From an uncultured Pelagibacteraceae bacterium (GTDB lineage: Bacteria > Pseudomonadota > Alphaproteobacteria > Pelagibacterales > Pelagibacteraceae), in contig CACORD010000002.1 in NCBI GenBank assembly GCA_902629535.1, forward strand, positions 1-64,000: a DNA stretch of 64,000 bases, written 5' to 3'. Numbering within the stretch: position 1 is the stretch's first letter; the number at the start of each line of letters is the position of its first letter. The position numbers and the translations under genes were made by a program. The notes under the pieces were generated by a model, which made no database searches, was not told the origin of the DNA, and saw only the letters and a program-made list of their open reading frames with translations. Shown piece by piece: positions 1 to 10,279 of the stretch.

Positions 1-1140
1 TTTTTCAAAAATTTTCAAAGAAAAAAAAATAATAAAGCTTTAAGAAAATATTTTAAACAAATTATAATTAATAAAAATGAAGTTATTAAGTCATTAACTA
101 ACAATTATAATTATAGTTATACAAAACAAAAACTTGTAAAATTTCAAAAATTCAAAGATATAAGAATTTTTGGAATGGGAGGCTCATCTTTAGGAGCTAA
201 TGCTATTTATGATTTTTTAAAGTATAAAGTAAAAAAGAATTTTTATTTTTTATCAAATTTACAAAAGAGAAAATTTTCCAAAAAAAAAGATTATTTAAAT
301 TTAATTATTTCAAAGTCTGGAAATACTTTAGAGACAATAGTTAATTCTAATATTTATATATCAAAAAAAGATCAAAATATTGTAGTTACCGGGAATAAAA
401 CAAGCTATCTAAGAAATATGGGTATTAAATTGAAAAGTGAAATAATCGATCATAACAATTTTATAGGCGGAAGATATTCAGTTTTATCAGAAGTAGGAAT
501 GCTTCCAGCAGAATTAATGGGATTGAATGAAAAAAAATTTAAACAATTTAATAACTTATTAAAAAATAAATACTTTTTTAACGCAGTTATAAGTAATGTC
601 ACCAACATTGTGGAATTAGTAAACAAAAAAAAATCTAACGCAGTAATTTTAAATTATGATGAAACTTTAGATAATTTTCTTAAATGGTATCAACAACTTC
701 TAGCAGAGAGTATAGGAAAAAAGGCTAAAGGAATTTTTCCAATAATTTCAACAATGCCAAAAGACAATCACAGTCTGATGCAATTATACTTAGATGGCCA
801 AAAAAATAACTTTTATACTTTTTTTAGTAGTGCCGATAAAATTTCTCCAAAGATAAATAAAGAGGCAATTTTGAGGTCAAAAAATTTTTTAATAAATAAA
901 AATTTACAAGATATTTTAGACTCCAAGATTTTAGCAACTCAAAAGGTATTTAAAAAAAAAAAGATACCATTCAGAAGCTTTTTTCTTAAAACTCGAAAAG
1001 AGGAAACTCTAGGTGAACTGTTTACTTTTTTTGTTGTAGAAACTATTCTGATAGCCAAAGCATTGAATATAAATCCATATGATCAACCAGCAGTAGAACT
1101 AATTAAAAAAGAAACAAATAAAATTTTGGTTAATTCTTAG
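1..1140 (+). CDS. pgi: Glucose-6-phosphate isomerase, 5' truncated by window edge
   Basis: Frame 1 is open from base 1; GMGGSSLGA sugar-isomerase motif, LLAESIGK and C-terminal NPYDQPAVE motif. Confidence 0.9.
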   Translation, partial: FFKNFQRKKNNKALRKYFKQIIINKNEVIKSLTNNYNYSYTKQKLVKFQKFKDIRIFGMGGSSLGANAIYDFLKYKVKKNFYFLSNLQKRKFSKKKDYLNLIISKSGNTLETIVNSNIYISKKDQNIVVTGNKTSYLRNMGIKLKSEIIDHNNFIGGRYSVLSEVGMLPAELMGLNEKKFKQFNNLLKNKYFFNAVISNVTNIVELVNKKKSNAVILNYDETLDNFLKWYQQLLAESIGKKAKGIFPIISTMPKDNHSLMQLYLDGQKNNFYTFFSSADKISPKINKEAILRSKNFLINKNLQDILDSKILATQKVFKKKKIPFRSFFLKTRKEETLGELFTFFVVETILIAKALNINPYDQPAVELIKKETNKILVNS

Positions 1141-1697
1141 TTAGCAATGTAGACCTTTGAAATCCCATAAGTCCGAACATCTAGAATATTTATCTTTTCT
1201 GATATTGGCAATTTATCCTTTTTATGTCTATGAATTATAAATAATCCTTTTTTATTAAGTATTTTTTTTTCAATAATTTTTTCAATTAGATCGTTTATTC
1301 TTAATTCTTTATATGGTGGATCAATAAAAATTAAATCAAACTTTTTTTCTATAGTTTTCTTTGAGTTGAAAAAAGTAAAGCAATCGCTTTCAAATATTTT
1401 GTAATTTTGATCCTGGGCAATTTTTGATAAATTTTTTTTTAAAATTTCTAATGCTTTAGGATAATTTTCAAAGAAATAAACATTTTTTGATCCTCTGGAA
1501 ATACATTCAATCCCAAATGAGCCACAACCAGAGAATAAATCTAAAGCAGAGGAATTAGATAAACTTAAACCAAATTTATTAGAATGCTCCAGAAGATTGA
1601 ATATAGACTCTTTTACCATGTCTTTTAATGGGCGTGTATTTTTATCAGAGGGTAAAAATAATTTTTTTCCTTTAAACTTACCTGAAATAATTCTCAT
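1137..1697 (-). CDS. rsmD: 16S rRNA (guanine(966)-N(2))-methyltransferase RsmD
   Basis: MRIISGKFKGKKL N-terminus, LDLFSGCGSFGIE SAM motif, FIDPPY catalytic motif. Confidence 0.9.
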   Translation of the reverse strand: MRIISGKFKGKKLFLPSDKNTRPLKDMVKESIFNLLEHSNKFGLSLSNSSALDLFSGCGSFGIECISRGSKNVYFFENYPKALEILKKNLSKIAQDQNYKIFESDCFTFFNSKKTIEKKFDLIFIDPPYKELRINDLIEKIIEKKILNKKGLFIIHRHKKDKLPISEKINILDVRTYGISKVYIAN

Positions 1698-1699
1698 TG

Positions 1700-2959
1700 C
1701 TAGATTACTTTATAACCAATATCTTTTCTGAAAAATCCATTTTCCCAATTTAATGCTTTTATTAAATTTATTGCTTGATCTCTACTTTCCTTTAGATTTT
1801 CAGATTTAATTACAAAGTTAAGTACTCGTCCACCGTTAGAATAGATTATTGAATTATCTATTTTGGTACCCGCGTGAAAAATATAATTATCCTTTTGAAG
1901 TTTTATTTGGTCAATCGCGTTTATTTCAATGTTATTTTCAAATTTATCAGGATAACCTTTTGAGCAAAGCACAATACAGATACTTTTTTTATTAGATAAC
2001 TGAATATCTACAGAGCTTAGATTTTGATTTACACATGCATAAATAATATCTGCAAAATCTGTTTCTACTCTAGGCAGAATAGTTTGACACTCTGGATCAC
2101 CCATTCTAACGTTATACTCAATAAGGTAAGGATTATTATTAATAATCATCAGTCCTGCGTATAAAAAACCTTTAAAGCTAGTGTTCAAATCTTTTAAACC
2201 CCTCAATGTTGGATTAATTATTCTCTCTATTATTTTTTTATCTAATTCTTTATTTTCTAGCCGAGATGGCGAGTATGCACCCATGCCACCTGTATTTTTA
2301 CCCATATCACCCTCTAATACTCTTTTATGATCTTGCGCAGATCCAAATTTTTTGTAAGTTTTACCATCAGAAATTATAAAAAAACTCATTTCCTCACCTT
2401 TTAAAAACTCTTCTATTAAAATTTCTTTAGCTTCTCCAAATTTTCCGTTAAATATTTCATCCACAGCCATTTTAGATTGCTCAAAATTATCACAAATATA
2501 AACCCCTTTTCCTGAGGCTAGACCATCGGCTTTTACAACTATTGGAAATTTACATTTTTTTAAAAAATTTAAACTTTTCTCTTTATCCTCAAAAACACCA
2601 AAATTTGCAGTTGGTATCTTGTATTTCTCACATAATTTTTTTGTAAATATCTTTGAACCCTCCAATTGAGAGGAAACTTTATTAGGGCCAAATACTTTAA
2701 TTTCATTTTTTTCTAAAAAATCTACAATTCCATCAACCAAAGGCTTTTCTGGTCCCACTATAACAATATCTATTTTAAGATTTTTAATTTTTTCTTTGAT
2801 TTCCTGAAAATTATTTAAATTTATGTTAATATTTTCTGCTATAAAACTTGTTCCAGCATTTCCTGGAAAACAATAAATTTTATCCACCTTTCTTGATGAT
2901 TTTAAAAAAACACAAATAGCGTGCTCTCTGCCCCCACTTCCAATTATTCCTATCTTCAT
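1700..2959 (-). CDS. purD: Phosphoribosylamine--glycine ligase
   Basis: KIGIIGSGGREHAI, GPEKPLVDGI, KADGLASGKGV, NVRMGDPECQ motifs of PurD. Confidence 0.97.
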   Translation of the reverse strand: MKIGIIGSGGREHAICVFLKSSRKVDKIYCFPGNAGTSFIAENININLNNFQEIKEKIKNLKIDIVIVGPEKPLVDGIVDFLEKNEIKVFGPNKVSSQLEGSKIFTKKLCEKYKIPTANFGVFEDKEKSLNFLKKCKFPIVVKADGLASGKGVYICDNFEQSKMAVDEIFNGKFGEAKEILIEEFLKGEEMSFFIISDGKTYKKFGSAQDHKRVLEGDMGKNTGGMGAYSPSRLENKELDKKIIERIINPTLRGLKDLNTSFKGFLYAGLMIINNNPYLIEYNVRMGDPECQTILPRVETDFADIIYACVNQNLSSVDIQLSNKKSICIVLCSKGYPDKFENNIEINAIDQIKLQKDNYIFHAGTKIDNSIIYSNGGRVLNFVIKSENLKESRDQAINLIKALNWENGFFRKDIGYKVI

Positions 2960-2983
2960 ATAAATATATATAAACTAAAAATA

Positions 2984-3175
2984 ATGAAAAAATTAGCTAA
3001 ATTAAAATATTTACCAAATAACTTTAAGATAATTGAAAAGGGAGATTATGTCTTGTGTGCAATATCTGGTAAAGAAATACCATTAGATAAATTAAATTAT
3101 TGGAATGTAAAAGATCAAGAGGCTTATTATTCTTATAAAGAAGCCCATTTAAAAAAAGAGAGTATTAACAACTAA
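2984..3175 (+). CDS. DUF2093-like small protein
   Basis: MKKLAKLKYLPNNFKIIEKGDYVLCAISGKEIPLDKLNYWNV resembles the alphaproteobacterial DUF2093 family; internal ATG at 2984 preferred over the ORF-track start at 2921. Confidence 0.7.
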   Translation: MKKLAKLKYLPNNFKIIEKGDYVLCAISGKEIPLDKLNYWNVKDQEAYYSYKEAHLKKESINN

Positions 3176-3176
3176 A

Positions 3177-4043
3177 TTAAATTTTCCATCTACCGTGAGT
3201 CCAAATCCATTGACCAGGATTACTCGCAATCATTTTTTCTAAAATTTTATTTAATTTTAATGTAATCTGATCTATAGAATCATCTTTTGAAAATTTTACA
3301 TTTTCAAAAATTTTTAATTTAAATTTGTCATCAATTAACCTCTCAATGTAAATTGGCACAACTGCAACACCAAACTTTTTTACAAATTGTGCTGGAATTG
3401 TAGTTGTTAAAGCTTTTTTTCCAAATAAATCACTTTCTACTCCCTCTGATACTCTTTGGTCAATCATTAGTGCTATAGATGTCCCTTTTTTAAATTCTTT
3501 TAACAATTCTTTTGTGCCAGTAATCCCCTTTTTAATTTGTTTTTTACAAATATATTTTTTTCTAATTTTCTCCATTATTGGATTTAGAAATGAATTATTT
3601 AATGGTCTGTAAATTGCAGCTAAATCAATACCAGATTTTTCTAAATGCATAGCCATCAATTCAAAATTATTAAAATGTCCAGAGATAAATATTACTGGTT
3701 TGTTGAATGATTTAATTTTTTCAAGCTCATCTTGATTTTCAATGATTATTTGACTTGAAAATTTTGAAGATACTCTAAATTTTTTAATAAACATATATTC
3801 AGCAAAAATTTTCCCATAATTGATCCACATATTATCAAGTATCTTATCTTTCTGGATTTCACTAAAGTTTGGAAAGGCTATAGATAGATTAGCACGAGAA
3901 GTTTTTTTTGATCTAAAAAATGATCCAAAATTTTTAAATATAAAACCTGAAATATTTCGAGATATTCTTAATCCAACTATTTTAAATATTAAAAATAATA
4001 TAATTATTATTATAAATTCAAAAGTATATTTAATTAATTTCAT
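3177..4043 (-). CDS. Lipid A biosynthesis lauroyl/acyl acyltransferase (LpxL/HtrB family)
   Basis: SGHFNNFELM (HxxxxE-type motif), DQR, NPGQWIWTHGRWK C-terminus; N-terminal TM segment. Confidence 0.88.
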   Translation of the reverse strand: MKLIKYTFEFIIIIILFLIFKIVGLRISRNISGFIFKNFGSFFRSKKTSRANLSIAFPNFSEIQKDKILDNMWINYGKIFAEYMFIKKFRVSSKFSSQIIIENQDELEKIKSFNKPVIFISGHFNNFELMAMHLEKSGIDLAAIYRPLNNSFLNPIMEKIRKKYICKKQIKKGITGTKELLKEFKKGTSIALMIDQRVSEGVESDLFGKKALTTTIPAQFVKKFGVAVVPIYIERLIDDKFKLKIFENVKFSKDDSIDQITLKLNKILEKMIASNPGQWIWTHGRWKI

Positions 4044-4992
4044 TGATTTTTGTTTTAATTAGTTCCGTTAGTTGCTTTTGTTCTAATATTTCCAAATCTA
4101 TTTTGATAAAGTTAATATTCTCTCTCAAATTTTTTGGAATCTTTACATAATCTTTTTCTGTTGTAAGAATTTTTAAATTTTTATTTTTAGCAACTTTTAA
4201 TAAATTTGAAATATCATGTGTTTTATAATTAAAATGATCTGGAAACACAATTTCTTCAATTACATTAAATCTATTTTCAATTAATAAGTCTTTAAAACTA
4301 TTATTATTTCCTATACCTGAAAATATCAGAAATTTATCATTTAAATCATATTCATTTTTATCTTTTATCTTTAAATAAGAATTAAATATTTTAATTTTTG
4401 GATTTATTTTTTTGATAGACTCGTAGATTTCATTTTGATTAGATTTTTTGTAAACATTCTTTAAAATTACCGCATCATATTTTTTTAAACTATAAATTGT
4501 TTCTCTCATAGGACCTGATGGTATTAGGAAACCATTGCCAATCCAGTTTTTACTATCAAAACACACTAATTTGAAATCATAATCAATTTGTCTATCTTGA
4601 AGGCCGTCATCAAAAATTAACAATTCATAATTTTCTTTAATTGCTTTTTGAACAATTTTTTGTCTATTGTTTAGAGTAATAAATTCAGATCTATTTTTAA
4701 GAATAGTATTTTCATCTTCTTGATCTAGGTAATATTTTTTTGCTGTAGAAACTTTTAATTTATTATTTTTGAATATTTCATATAGTTTTATAACCGTTGG
4801 AGTCTTGCCTGTACCACCTATATAAATATTTCCAACACAGATTGTTTTAATATTTTGGTATTTTTTTTTTGGTATAACGTTTAAAATAATATTATTAATT
4901 TTAAAAATAAAATTTAGAGGAGTTAGCAAATATGCAATAAGATTAGGTTTTTTATAATCCCAAAAATAAGGTTTTTTAAATTTCATCAACAA
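4030..4992 (-). CDS. lpxK: Tetraacyldisaccharide 4'-kinase
   Basis: VGNIYIGGTGKTPTV Walker-A-like motif, DDGLQDR motif. Confidence 0.93.
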   Translation of the reverse strand: MLMKFKKPYFWDYKKPNLIAYLLTPLNFIFKINNIILNVIPKKKYQNIKTICVGNIYIGGTGKTPTVIKLYEIFKNNKLKVSTAKKYYLDQEDENTILKNRSEFITLNNRQKIVQKAIKENYELLIFDDGLQDRQIDYDFKLVCFDSKNWIGNGFLIPSGPMRETIYSLKKYDAVILKNVYKKSNQNEIYESIKKINPKIKIFNSYLKIKDKNEYDLNDKFLIFSGIGNNNSFKDLLIENRFNVIEEIVFPDHFNYKTHDISNLLKVAKNKNLKILTTEKDYVKIPKNLRENINFIKIDLEILEQKQLTELIKTKINEIN

Positions 4993-4995
4993 ATA

Positions 4996-6228
4996 TTAAC
5001 AAATTTCATCAAAGATTTTATTTAAAATTTTTGTCCCTTCTAGCTTCAAATTTTTAATCGATGCTTTTGAATAGTTTTTTTTATCAAGTTTTTTTTGAAG
5101 TAAATTAGTTAAATGATTTTGATTCGTGGTCTTATAAGATATGTTTTTTTTTTGAAGATACTCATAAATTTCCTTAAAATTTGAGATGTGGGGACCATGA
5201 AAAATACGGCAACCATATCTTGCTGCCTCCAAAGGGTTTTGACCCCCATGGTTAATTAACGAACCTCCAAGAAACACATTTTTACATATTTTAAAAATAG
5301 ATTTGGTTTTCCCATATGAATTTACCAAGTAGACATCCGTGTTGGGTTTAATTTTATTTTTAGGATGATCTAAATGAACATTTAGGTTAAGTTTATCTAA
5401 ATCAGACTTAATTTGATCAACCCTATCTACATGTCTTGGAATAATTATTGTTATAAGATTTTTATATTTTTTTTTTAACTCAAGGTGAGTAAGTCCACAT
5501 AATCTTTCCTCATTATAATGAGTGCTTGATGCACACCAAGAATTTTTTTTTTTAAGAAATTTTTCTAAATTCATATCTATTTTAACATTCTGATTTTCGG
5601 ATTGACTAAATTTCAAATTACCTAAAAACTTAACATTATTTGAACCAAGTTTTTTTAGAAATTTTTTTGACTCTTCGCTAGCAGATAAACAAAAATTAAA
5701 TTTGCTAAAAATAAATTTTGAAAAATTTGAAAATTTCATCCACCTATTAAATGTTTTTTTGGTTATGCGACCATTTAGAAGTATGATTGGAATTTTTCTA
5801 TTAAATAAATTATTCACAGTATTTGGCCAAATCTCCGAATCAATAAAAAAAGCTTTTGATGGTTTCCAATAATTTAAAAATTTGGACGATACAAAATTAC
5901 AATCAATTGGAAAAAATTGATGAACAGTTTTACGAAGATTCAATTTATTTACGATAAAAGATGAGCTAAGGGTATTTGATGTCACTAAAATTTGACTTAT
6001 TTTTTTATCTTTCTCGAGCCTTTCTATCAAAGGTATAATACTTTGAATTTCACCTACACTCGCACCATGAAACCAAATTAATTTTCCAGAAACTCTTTTT
6101 TTTGTAATGAAACCAATTTTTTCTAAAAAACTTTTGATATTTTCTTTACGTCTAGCTAATCTAATAATTATTATTAAAGGTGAAAAAAAAAATACAATAT
6201 TTATTAAAACATTATAAATAAAAAACAT
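4996..6228 (-). CDS. waaA: 3-deoxy-D-manno-octulosonic acid transferase
   Basis: IWFHGASVGE, SEIWPN, GGSLINHGGQNPLEAA motifs of KdtA/WaaA. Confidence 0.93.
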   Translation of the reverse strand: MFFIYNVLINIVFFFSPLIIIIRLARRKENIKSFLEKIGFITKKRVSGKLIWFHGASVGEIQSIIPLIERLEKDKKISQILVTSNTLSSSFIVNKLNLRKTVHQFFPIDCNFVSSKFLNYWKPSKAFFIDSEIWPNTVNNLFNRKIPIILLNGRITKKTFNRWMKFSNFSKFIFSKFNFCLSASEESKKFLKKLGSNNVKFLGNLKFSQSENQNVKIDMNLEKFLKKKNSWCASSTHYNEERLCGLTHLELKKKYKNLITIIIPRHVDRVDQIKSDLDKLNLNVHLDHPKNKIKPNTDVYLVNSYGKTKSIFKICKNVFLGGSLINHGGQNPLEAARYGCRIFHGPHISNFKEIYEYLQKKNISYKTTNQNHLTNLLQKKLDKKNYSKASIKNLKLEGTKILNKIFDEIC

Positions 6229-7985
6229 TAAACTTTAATCTGTTTATTATAAAAATTTTTATAAATTGATGAGGTATTCATCAATTCTTGATGATTACCT
6301 TCCGCTGCAACATTTCCAGAATCTATCACATAAATTTTATGAGAATTTAATATAGTTGATAATCTATGAGCAATTACAATTGTTGTTCTATCTTTTGTAA
6401 GAAAACTTATTGCTTTTTGAATTTTATCCTCAGTCTCGGCATCCAATGAGGATGTTGCCTCATCCAATAATATTATTTTGCTTTTTTTCAATATTGCTCT
6501 AGCTATTGATAATCTTTGCTTTTCTCCTCCAGATAATCTAATTCCATTCTCACCAATTTTTGTCTCGTATTTATTTTCCAATTTATCAATAAATTCTGAT
6601 GCATAGGAGAGTTTCGCAGCATTATATATTTCTTCATCGGTAGCATCCATATCTGCGTAAGCAATATTATTTTTAATTGTGTCATCAAATAAATTTGTGT
6701 CTTGACTTACAAAAGAAATATTATTTCTTAAGGATTTAAGCTTAGTTTTATAAATTGATTGATCATCGATAGTAATCTCACCATGGTCAGCATCATAAAT
6801 TCTTGGAATTAAATTGAGTATTGTCGATTTGCCACTACCACTATGACCAACTAATGATGTCATCTTGCCACCAATCATTTTTAAATTAATATTTTTCAAA
6901 GTTATATTTTTTTTTATTTCATTGTTTTCAGTGTCATTATTGTAAGAAAACTCTATATCCCTAAATTCAATATCACCATTTTTTAAGTCCAACTCTTTGT
7001 CATTTTTATTACTTCTAAGTTTTGATTTCTCATCAATAATTGGAAGTATTCTTTTAGATGAAGTTAAGCCTTGATTAATCACAATATTTAAAGTCGCTAA
7101 TGATCTAACTGGTTGATAAGCAAGCATCATAGCTGCTAAAAAAGAAAAAAAATTGCTGATCTCTATTTCATCATTCATTACTAATCTTCCTGAATAATAA
7201 ATTAATATAGCTATTATTATTCCTGTCATTATTTCCATAATTGGCGAGGCTCTGACAAAAACAATCGCCATTTTTTTTCCTTTTTCTTTAACTTTATCTA
7301 AAAAAACCTCTGCTCTATTTTTTTCGTAGACTTCTTTTTGAAAAATTTTGATTAGCTTATGATTTTTAAACATGTCTATTAAATAAGAACTCAATACACC
7401 TGCCCATTCCATCTGTTCAAAAGACACTTTAGTGATTCTTTTTCCTAAGGATCTAGCTGCAAAAGAGGCTAACGGTATCATGATGATTGCAATGAGTGAT
7501 AACTCCCAATTTTGAAAAAACATAACACTCAATAAACCAATTAAAGTCAAAGTATCTTTAAAAATATTTAAAATTGCGGTGCTAATTAAATTTGTTAGAT
7601 GAGCTACGTCATTTGTAATGTTAGAAATAAATTTTCCTGTGTGTTTATTATCGATTAATTTTGTATCAGCATCGATTAAGTTATTAAGCATTTGCACTTG
7701 AACATCTTTTCTTACTTCCTCAGAAACTCCTATCATTGTAGTTTTTGCTACGTATAAAGATAGCCCTTTTGTTGCAAAAGCAATAACTATTAAAATAGGA
7801 ATGATTAAAATCATAGTTTGATCTTTTTTAATAAAAATTTCTTTAATTGCAGGGTCTAATAGATATGCTATTGAAGATGTGCTTCCAGCAACAGCGACTG
7901 AGAGTAATAAAGCTAAAATAATTTTTTTTAAATGTTTTTTAGTGTAATCGTTATAAAGTCTTTTTAAAATTTGAAAATCTGTCAT
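6228..7985 (-). CDS. msbA: ABC transporter, permease/ATPase fusion (MsbA-like lipid exporter)
   Basis: N-terminal TM domain, Walker A GHSGSGKST, LSGGEKQR signature, LLDEATSSLD; adjacent to waaA/lpxK. Confidence 0.9.
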   Translation of the reverse strand: MTDFQILKRLYNDYTKKHLKKIILALLLSVAVAGSTSSIAYLLDPAIKEIFIKKDQTMILIIPILIVIAFATKGLSLYVAKTTMIGVSEEVRKDVQVQMLNNLIDADTKLIDNKHTGKFISNITNDVAHLTNLISTAILNIFKDTLTLIGLLSVMFFQNWELSLIAIIMIPLASFAARSLGKRITKVSFEQMEWAGVLSSYLIDMFKNHKLIKIFQKEVYEKNRAEVFLDKVKEKGKKMAIVFVRASPIMEIMTGIIIAILIYYSGRLVMNDEIEISNFFSFLAAMMLAYQPVRSLATLNIVINQGLTSSKRILPIIDEKSKLRSNKNDKELDLKNGDIEFRDIEFSYNNDTENNEIKKNITLKNINLKMIGGKMTSLVGHSGSGKSTILNLIPRIYDADHGEITIDDQSIYKTKLKSLRNNISFVSQDTNLFDDTIKNNIAYADMDATDEEIYNAAKLSYASEFIDKLENKYETKIGENGIRLSGGEKQRLSIARAILKKSKIILLDEATSSLDAETEDKIQKAISFLTKDRTTIVIAHRLSTILNSHKIYVIDSGNVAAEGNHQELMNTSSIYKNFYNKQIKV

Positions 7986-8851
7986 TAATTAATCTTCCCT
8001 ATAAATAACAAGATTAAAACTAATGCACCAAGAAAATTGTTTGATTTAAATATCTTGAGACAACTCGATGGATCATTCGATCTAAACTTTTTTAATTGAA
8101 AAAAATACATGTGATAAATGATTATTAATAAAAAAATAAAATATAAACTACTAAATTCATTTAAATAACCTACAACAATTAAACTTATTAAAAATACCGT
8201 GTAACATATACATAAAAATATAATCGGGTTTGATTTAAATTTTATTGATGTCGATTTTAGTCCAATAATTTCATCATCTTTAATATCTTGAAACCCATAG
8301 ATAGTGTCGTATCCAAGTGTCCAAAATATGGCTCCAAAATAAAATATAAGTGGTGATAAATTTATTTCAGGATTTATTGAAGTCCATCCCAATATTAACC
8401 CATAATTAAATGTAATTCCTAAAAAAAGTTGTGGCCAATAAGTTAATCTTTTCATTAATGGATAAGTAAAAGCTAACGGCATTGAAGCCAGTGCAATAAT
8501 TATCGTAAATAAATTAAAATTCACCAATACCAAAAAAGCAATAAAACATAGAACTGCAGAGTAAAATAATGCAAGTTTGACAGATATTTTTCCTGAAGCT
8601 ATAGGTCTATTCTTGGTTCTAAAAACTTTTTTATCAAACTTTCTATCTAGTATATCATTTACAATACAACCTGCTGATCTCATAAGAACTGATCCAAAAA
8701 AAAATAATATCAAATAGAAAAAGTAAACATCAAAAGTTGATGAAAAATCATGTGCAATCGTTAATCCCCATGCACAAGGCCAAAATAATAACATATATCC
8801 AATTGGTTTCTTCAGTCTCGTAAGTTCTATAAAAAGATTAAATTGGTTCAT
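7985..8851 (-). CDS. ubiA: 4-hydroxybenzoate octaprenyltransferase
   Basis: RLKKPIGYMLLFWP, NDILDRKFDKKVFRTKNRPIASG, GYDTIYGFQDIKDD prenyltransferase motifs. Confidence 0.93.
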   Translation of the reverse strand: MNQFNLFIELTRLKKPIGYMLLFWPCAWGLTIAHDFSSTFDVYFFYLILFFFGSVLMRSAGCIVNDILDRKFDKKVFRTKNRPIASGKISVKLALFYSAVLCFIAFLVLVNFNLFTIIIALASMPLAFTYPLMKRLTYWPQLFLGITFNYGLILGWTSINPEINLSPLIFYFGAIFWTLGYDTIYGFQDIKDDEIIGLKSTSIKFKSNPIIFLCICYTVFLISLIVVGYLNEFSSLYFIFLLIIIYHMYFFQLKKFRSNDPSSCLKIFKSNNFLGALVLILLFIGKIN

Positions 8852-8903
8852 AAGATTTTACTTGTAAATAACAAAGCCAAGATTGATAATCAAACTGATT
8901 CGT

Positions 8904-9308
8904 ATGAATATAGATTATACTGTGACAGCTTTAATGTTTCCTGCAATACCGTTATTGATGGCAGTTTATAGTAATAGATTTCACTCTTTGAGTATTTTGA
9001 TAAGACAACTCCACGATGAGCATGTGTACGAAAAGCATATACCACCTGAGTGGAAAAAGCAGTTTATAAATTTGAGTGGAAGAATAACACTTTTGAGGTG
9101 GACAATCCTGTTTGCTGCTTTTGGTTTTTTATTCAATATGCTGACTGTCTTTGCCCTCTATCTCGATGAAGTTTTTTTGGCGAGGATAATTTTTGGATCA
9201 TGTTGCTTGTCTATGATTATATCAATACTATTTTTCATCAGAGAGATTCATATCTCGACAAATGCTCTTAAATTACATATGTCTGATATGGATGTAAATG
9301 TAGATTAA
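8904..9308 (+). CDS. DUF2721 family membrane protein
   Basis: ALMFPAIPLLMAVYSNRFHSLSILIRQLH plus three TM segments; ATG at 8904 preferred over TTG at 8883. Confidence 0.75.
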   Translation: MNIDYTVTALMFPAIPLLMAVYSNRFHSLSILIRQLHDEHVYEKHIPPEWKKQFINLSGRITLLRWTILFAAFGFLFNMLTVFALYLDEVFLARIIFGSCCLSMIISILFFIREIHISTNALKLHMSDMDVNVD

Positions 9309-10276
9309 GGGATTATAACTGCTGGACCAGTTAATAACCTTGACTCCAGATCCTTATGTGCTTGTGCAACATCTTTAAGAGAGTATTTTTTTGAAATTTC
9401 AACATTGAATTTTTTTGTCAAGATTGCATCAAAAACTTTTTTTGCTGACTCTTCAAGCTCCTCTCTTTTTACAGTATAATGAGCGATAGATGGTCTTGTA
9501 AAAAAAAGACCCTTTGTATTTATATCCTTTTTAACATCAATCGTATCAACATAACCTGATGCATTTCCAAACGCCACCATCATTCCTCTTATTTTTAAAG
9601 TTTCAATTGATCCTTTAAATGTTTTGATGCCAACACCATCATAAACAACATCAATTCCATTTTTACCCACAATTTTTTCAACTTCCTCTACAAAATTTTT
9701 TTCAGAATAGTTAATAACATGATGACAACCATTTTTTTTAGCTATTTCTTCCTTAGCCTTTGAACCAACAGTTCCAATTACTTCAGCACCTAATGCATTG
9801 GCCCAGGAGCATAAAATTTGACCAAGACCACCGGCTGCAGCATGGTATAAAACTTTATCACCTTTTTTTAATGGATATGCTCTATGTAATAAATACTCTG
9901 CAGTAATTCCTTTTAATGTAATGCAAGATGCTACTTCATCAGAAATACCATCTGGGACAGAAACTAATTTTTCTTCAGGCATTATTTGCTTTTCTGAGTA
10001 TGCTCCAATAGGCATTGAAGCGTGTGTTACTCTATCACCAACTTTGAACAACTTTACCTCAGATCCAATTTCTTCAACAACACCACAAGCTTCGAGTCCT
10101 ATCCCACTTGGTAATGGAATAGGGTAGAGACCTGTTCGATGATAGATATCTATAAAATTAAGACCGATTGATAGATTTTTGATTAAAACTTCTGTTGGCC
10201 CAGGCTTAGCTACTTCTATATCCTTAACAACCAAAACTTCTGGTCCGCCAAATTTATCTATTTGAATTGATTTCAT
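9305..10276 (-). CDS. Quinone oxidoreductase / zinc-independent MDR family
   Basis: GPTEVLIKNLSIGLNFIDIYHRTGLYP, AAAGGLGQILCSWANALGAEVIGTVGS NADPH-binding motif. Confidence 0.92.
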   Translation of the reverse strand: MKSIQIDKFGGPEVLVVKDIEVAKPGPTEVLIKNLSIGLNFIDIYHRTGLYPIPLPSGIGLEACGVVEEIGSEVKLFKVGDRVTHASMPIGAYSEKQIMPEEKLVSVPDGISDEVASCITLKGITAEYLLHRAYPLKKGDKVLYHAAAGGLGQILCSWANALGAEVIGTVGSKAKEEIAKKNGCHHVINYSEKNFVEEVEKIVGKNGIDVVYDGVGIKTFKGSIETLKIRGMMVAFGNASGYVDTIDVKKDINTKGLFFTRPSIAHYTVKREELEESAKKVFDAILTKKFNVEISKKYSLKDVAQAHKDLESRLLTGPAVIIP

Positions 10277-10279
10277 TAT

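Noticed and set aside
1137-1140. Convergent overlap of pgi and rsmD stop codons
   Set aside because: Expected for highly compact genomes; no special function implied
6503-6688. Minus-strand 61-aa ORF within msbA
   Set aside because: Alternate frame of the conserved ABC ATPase domain
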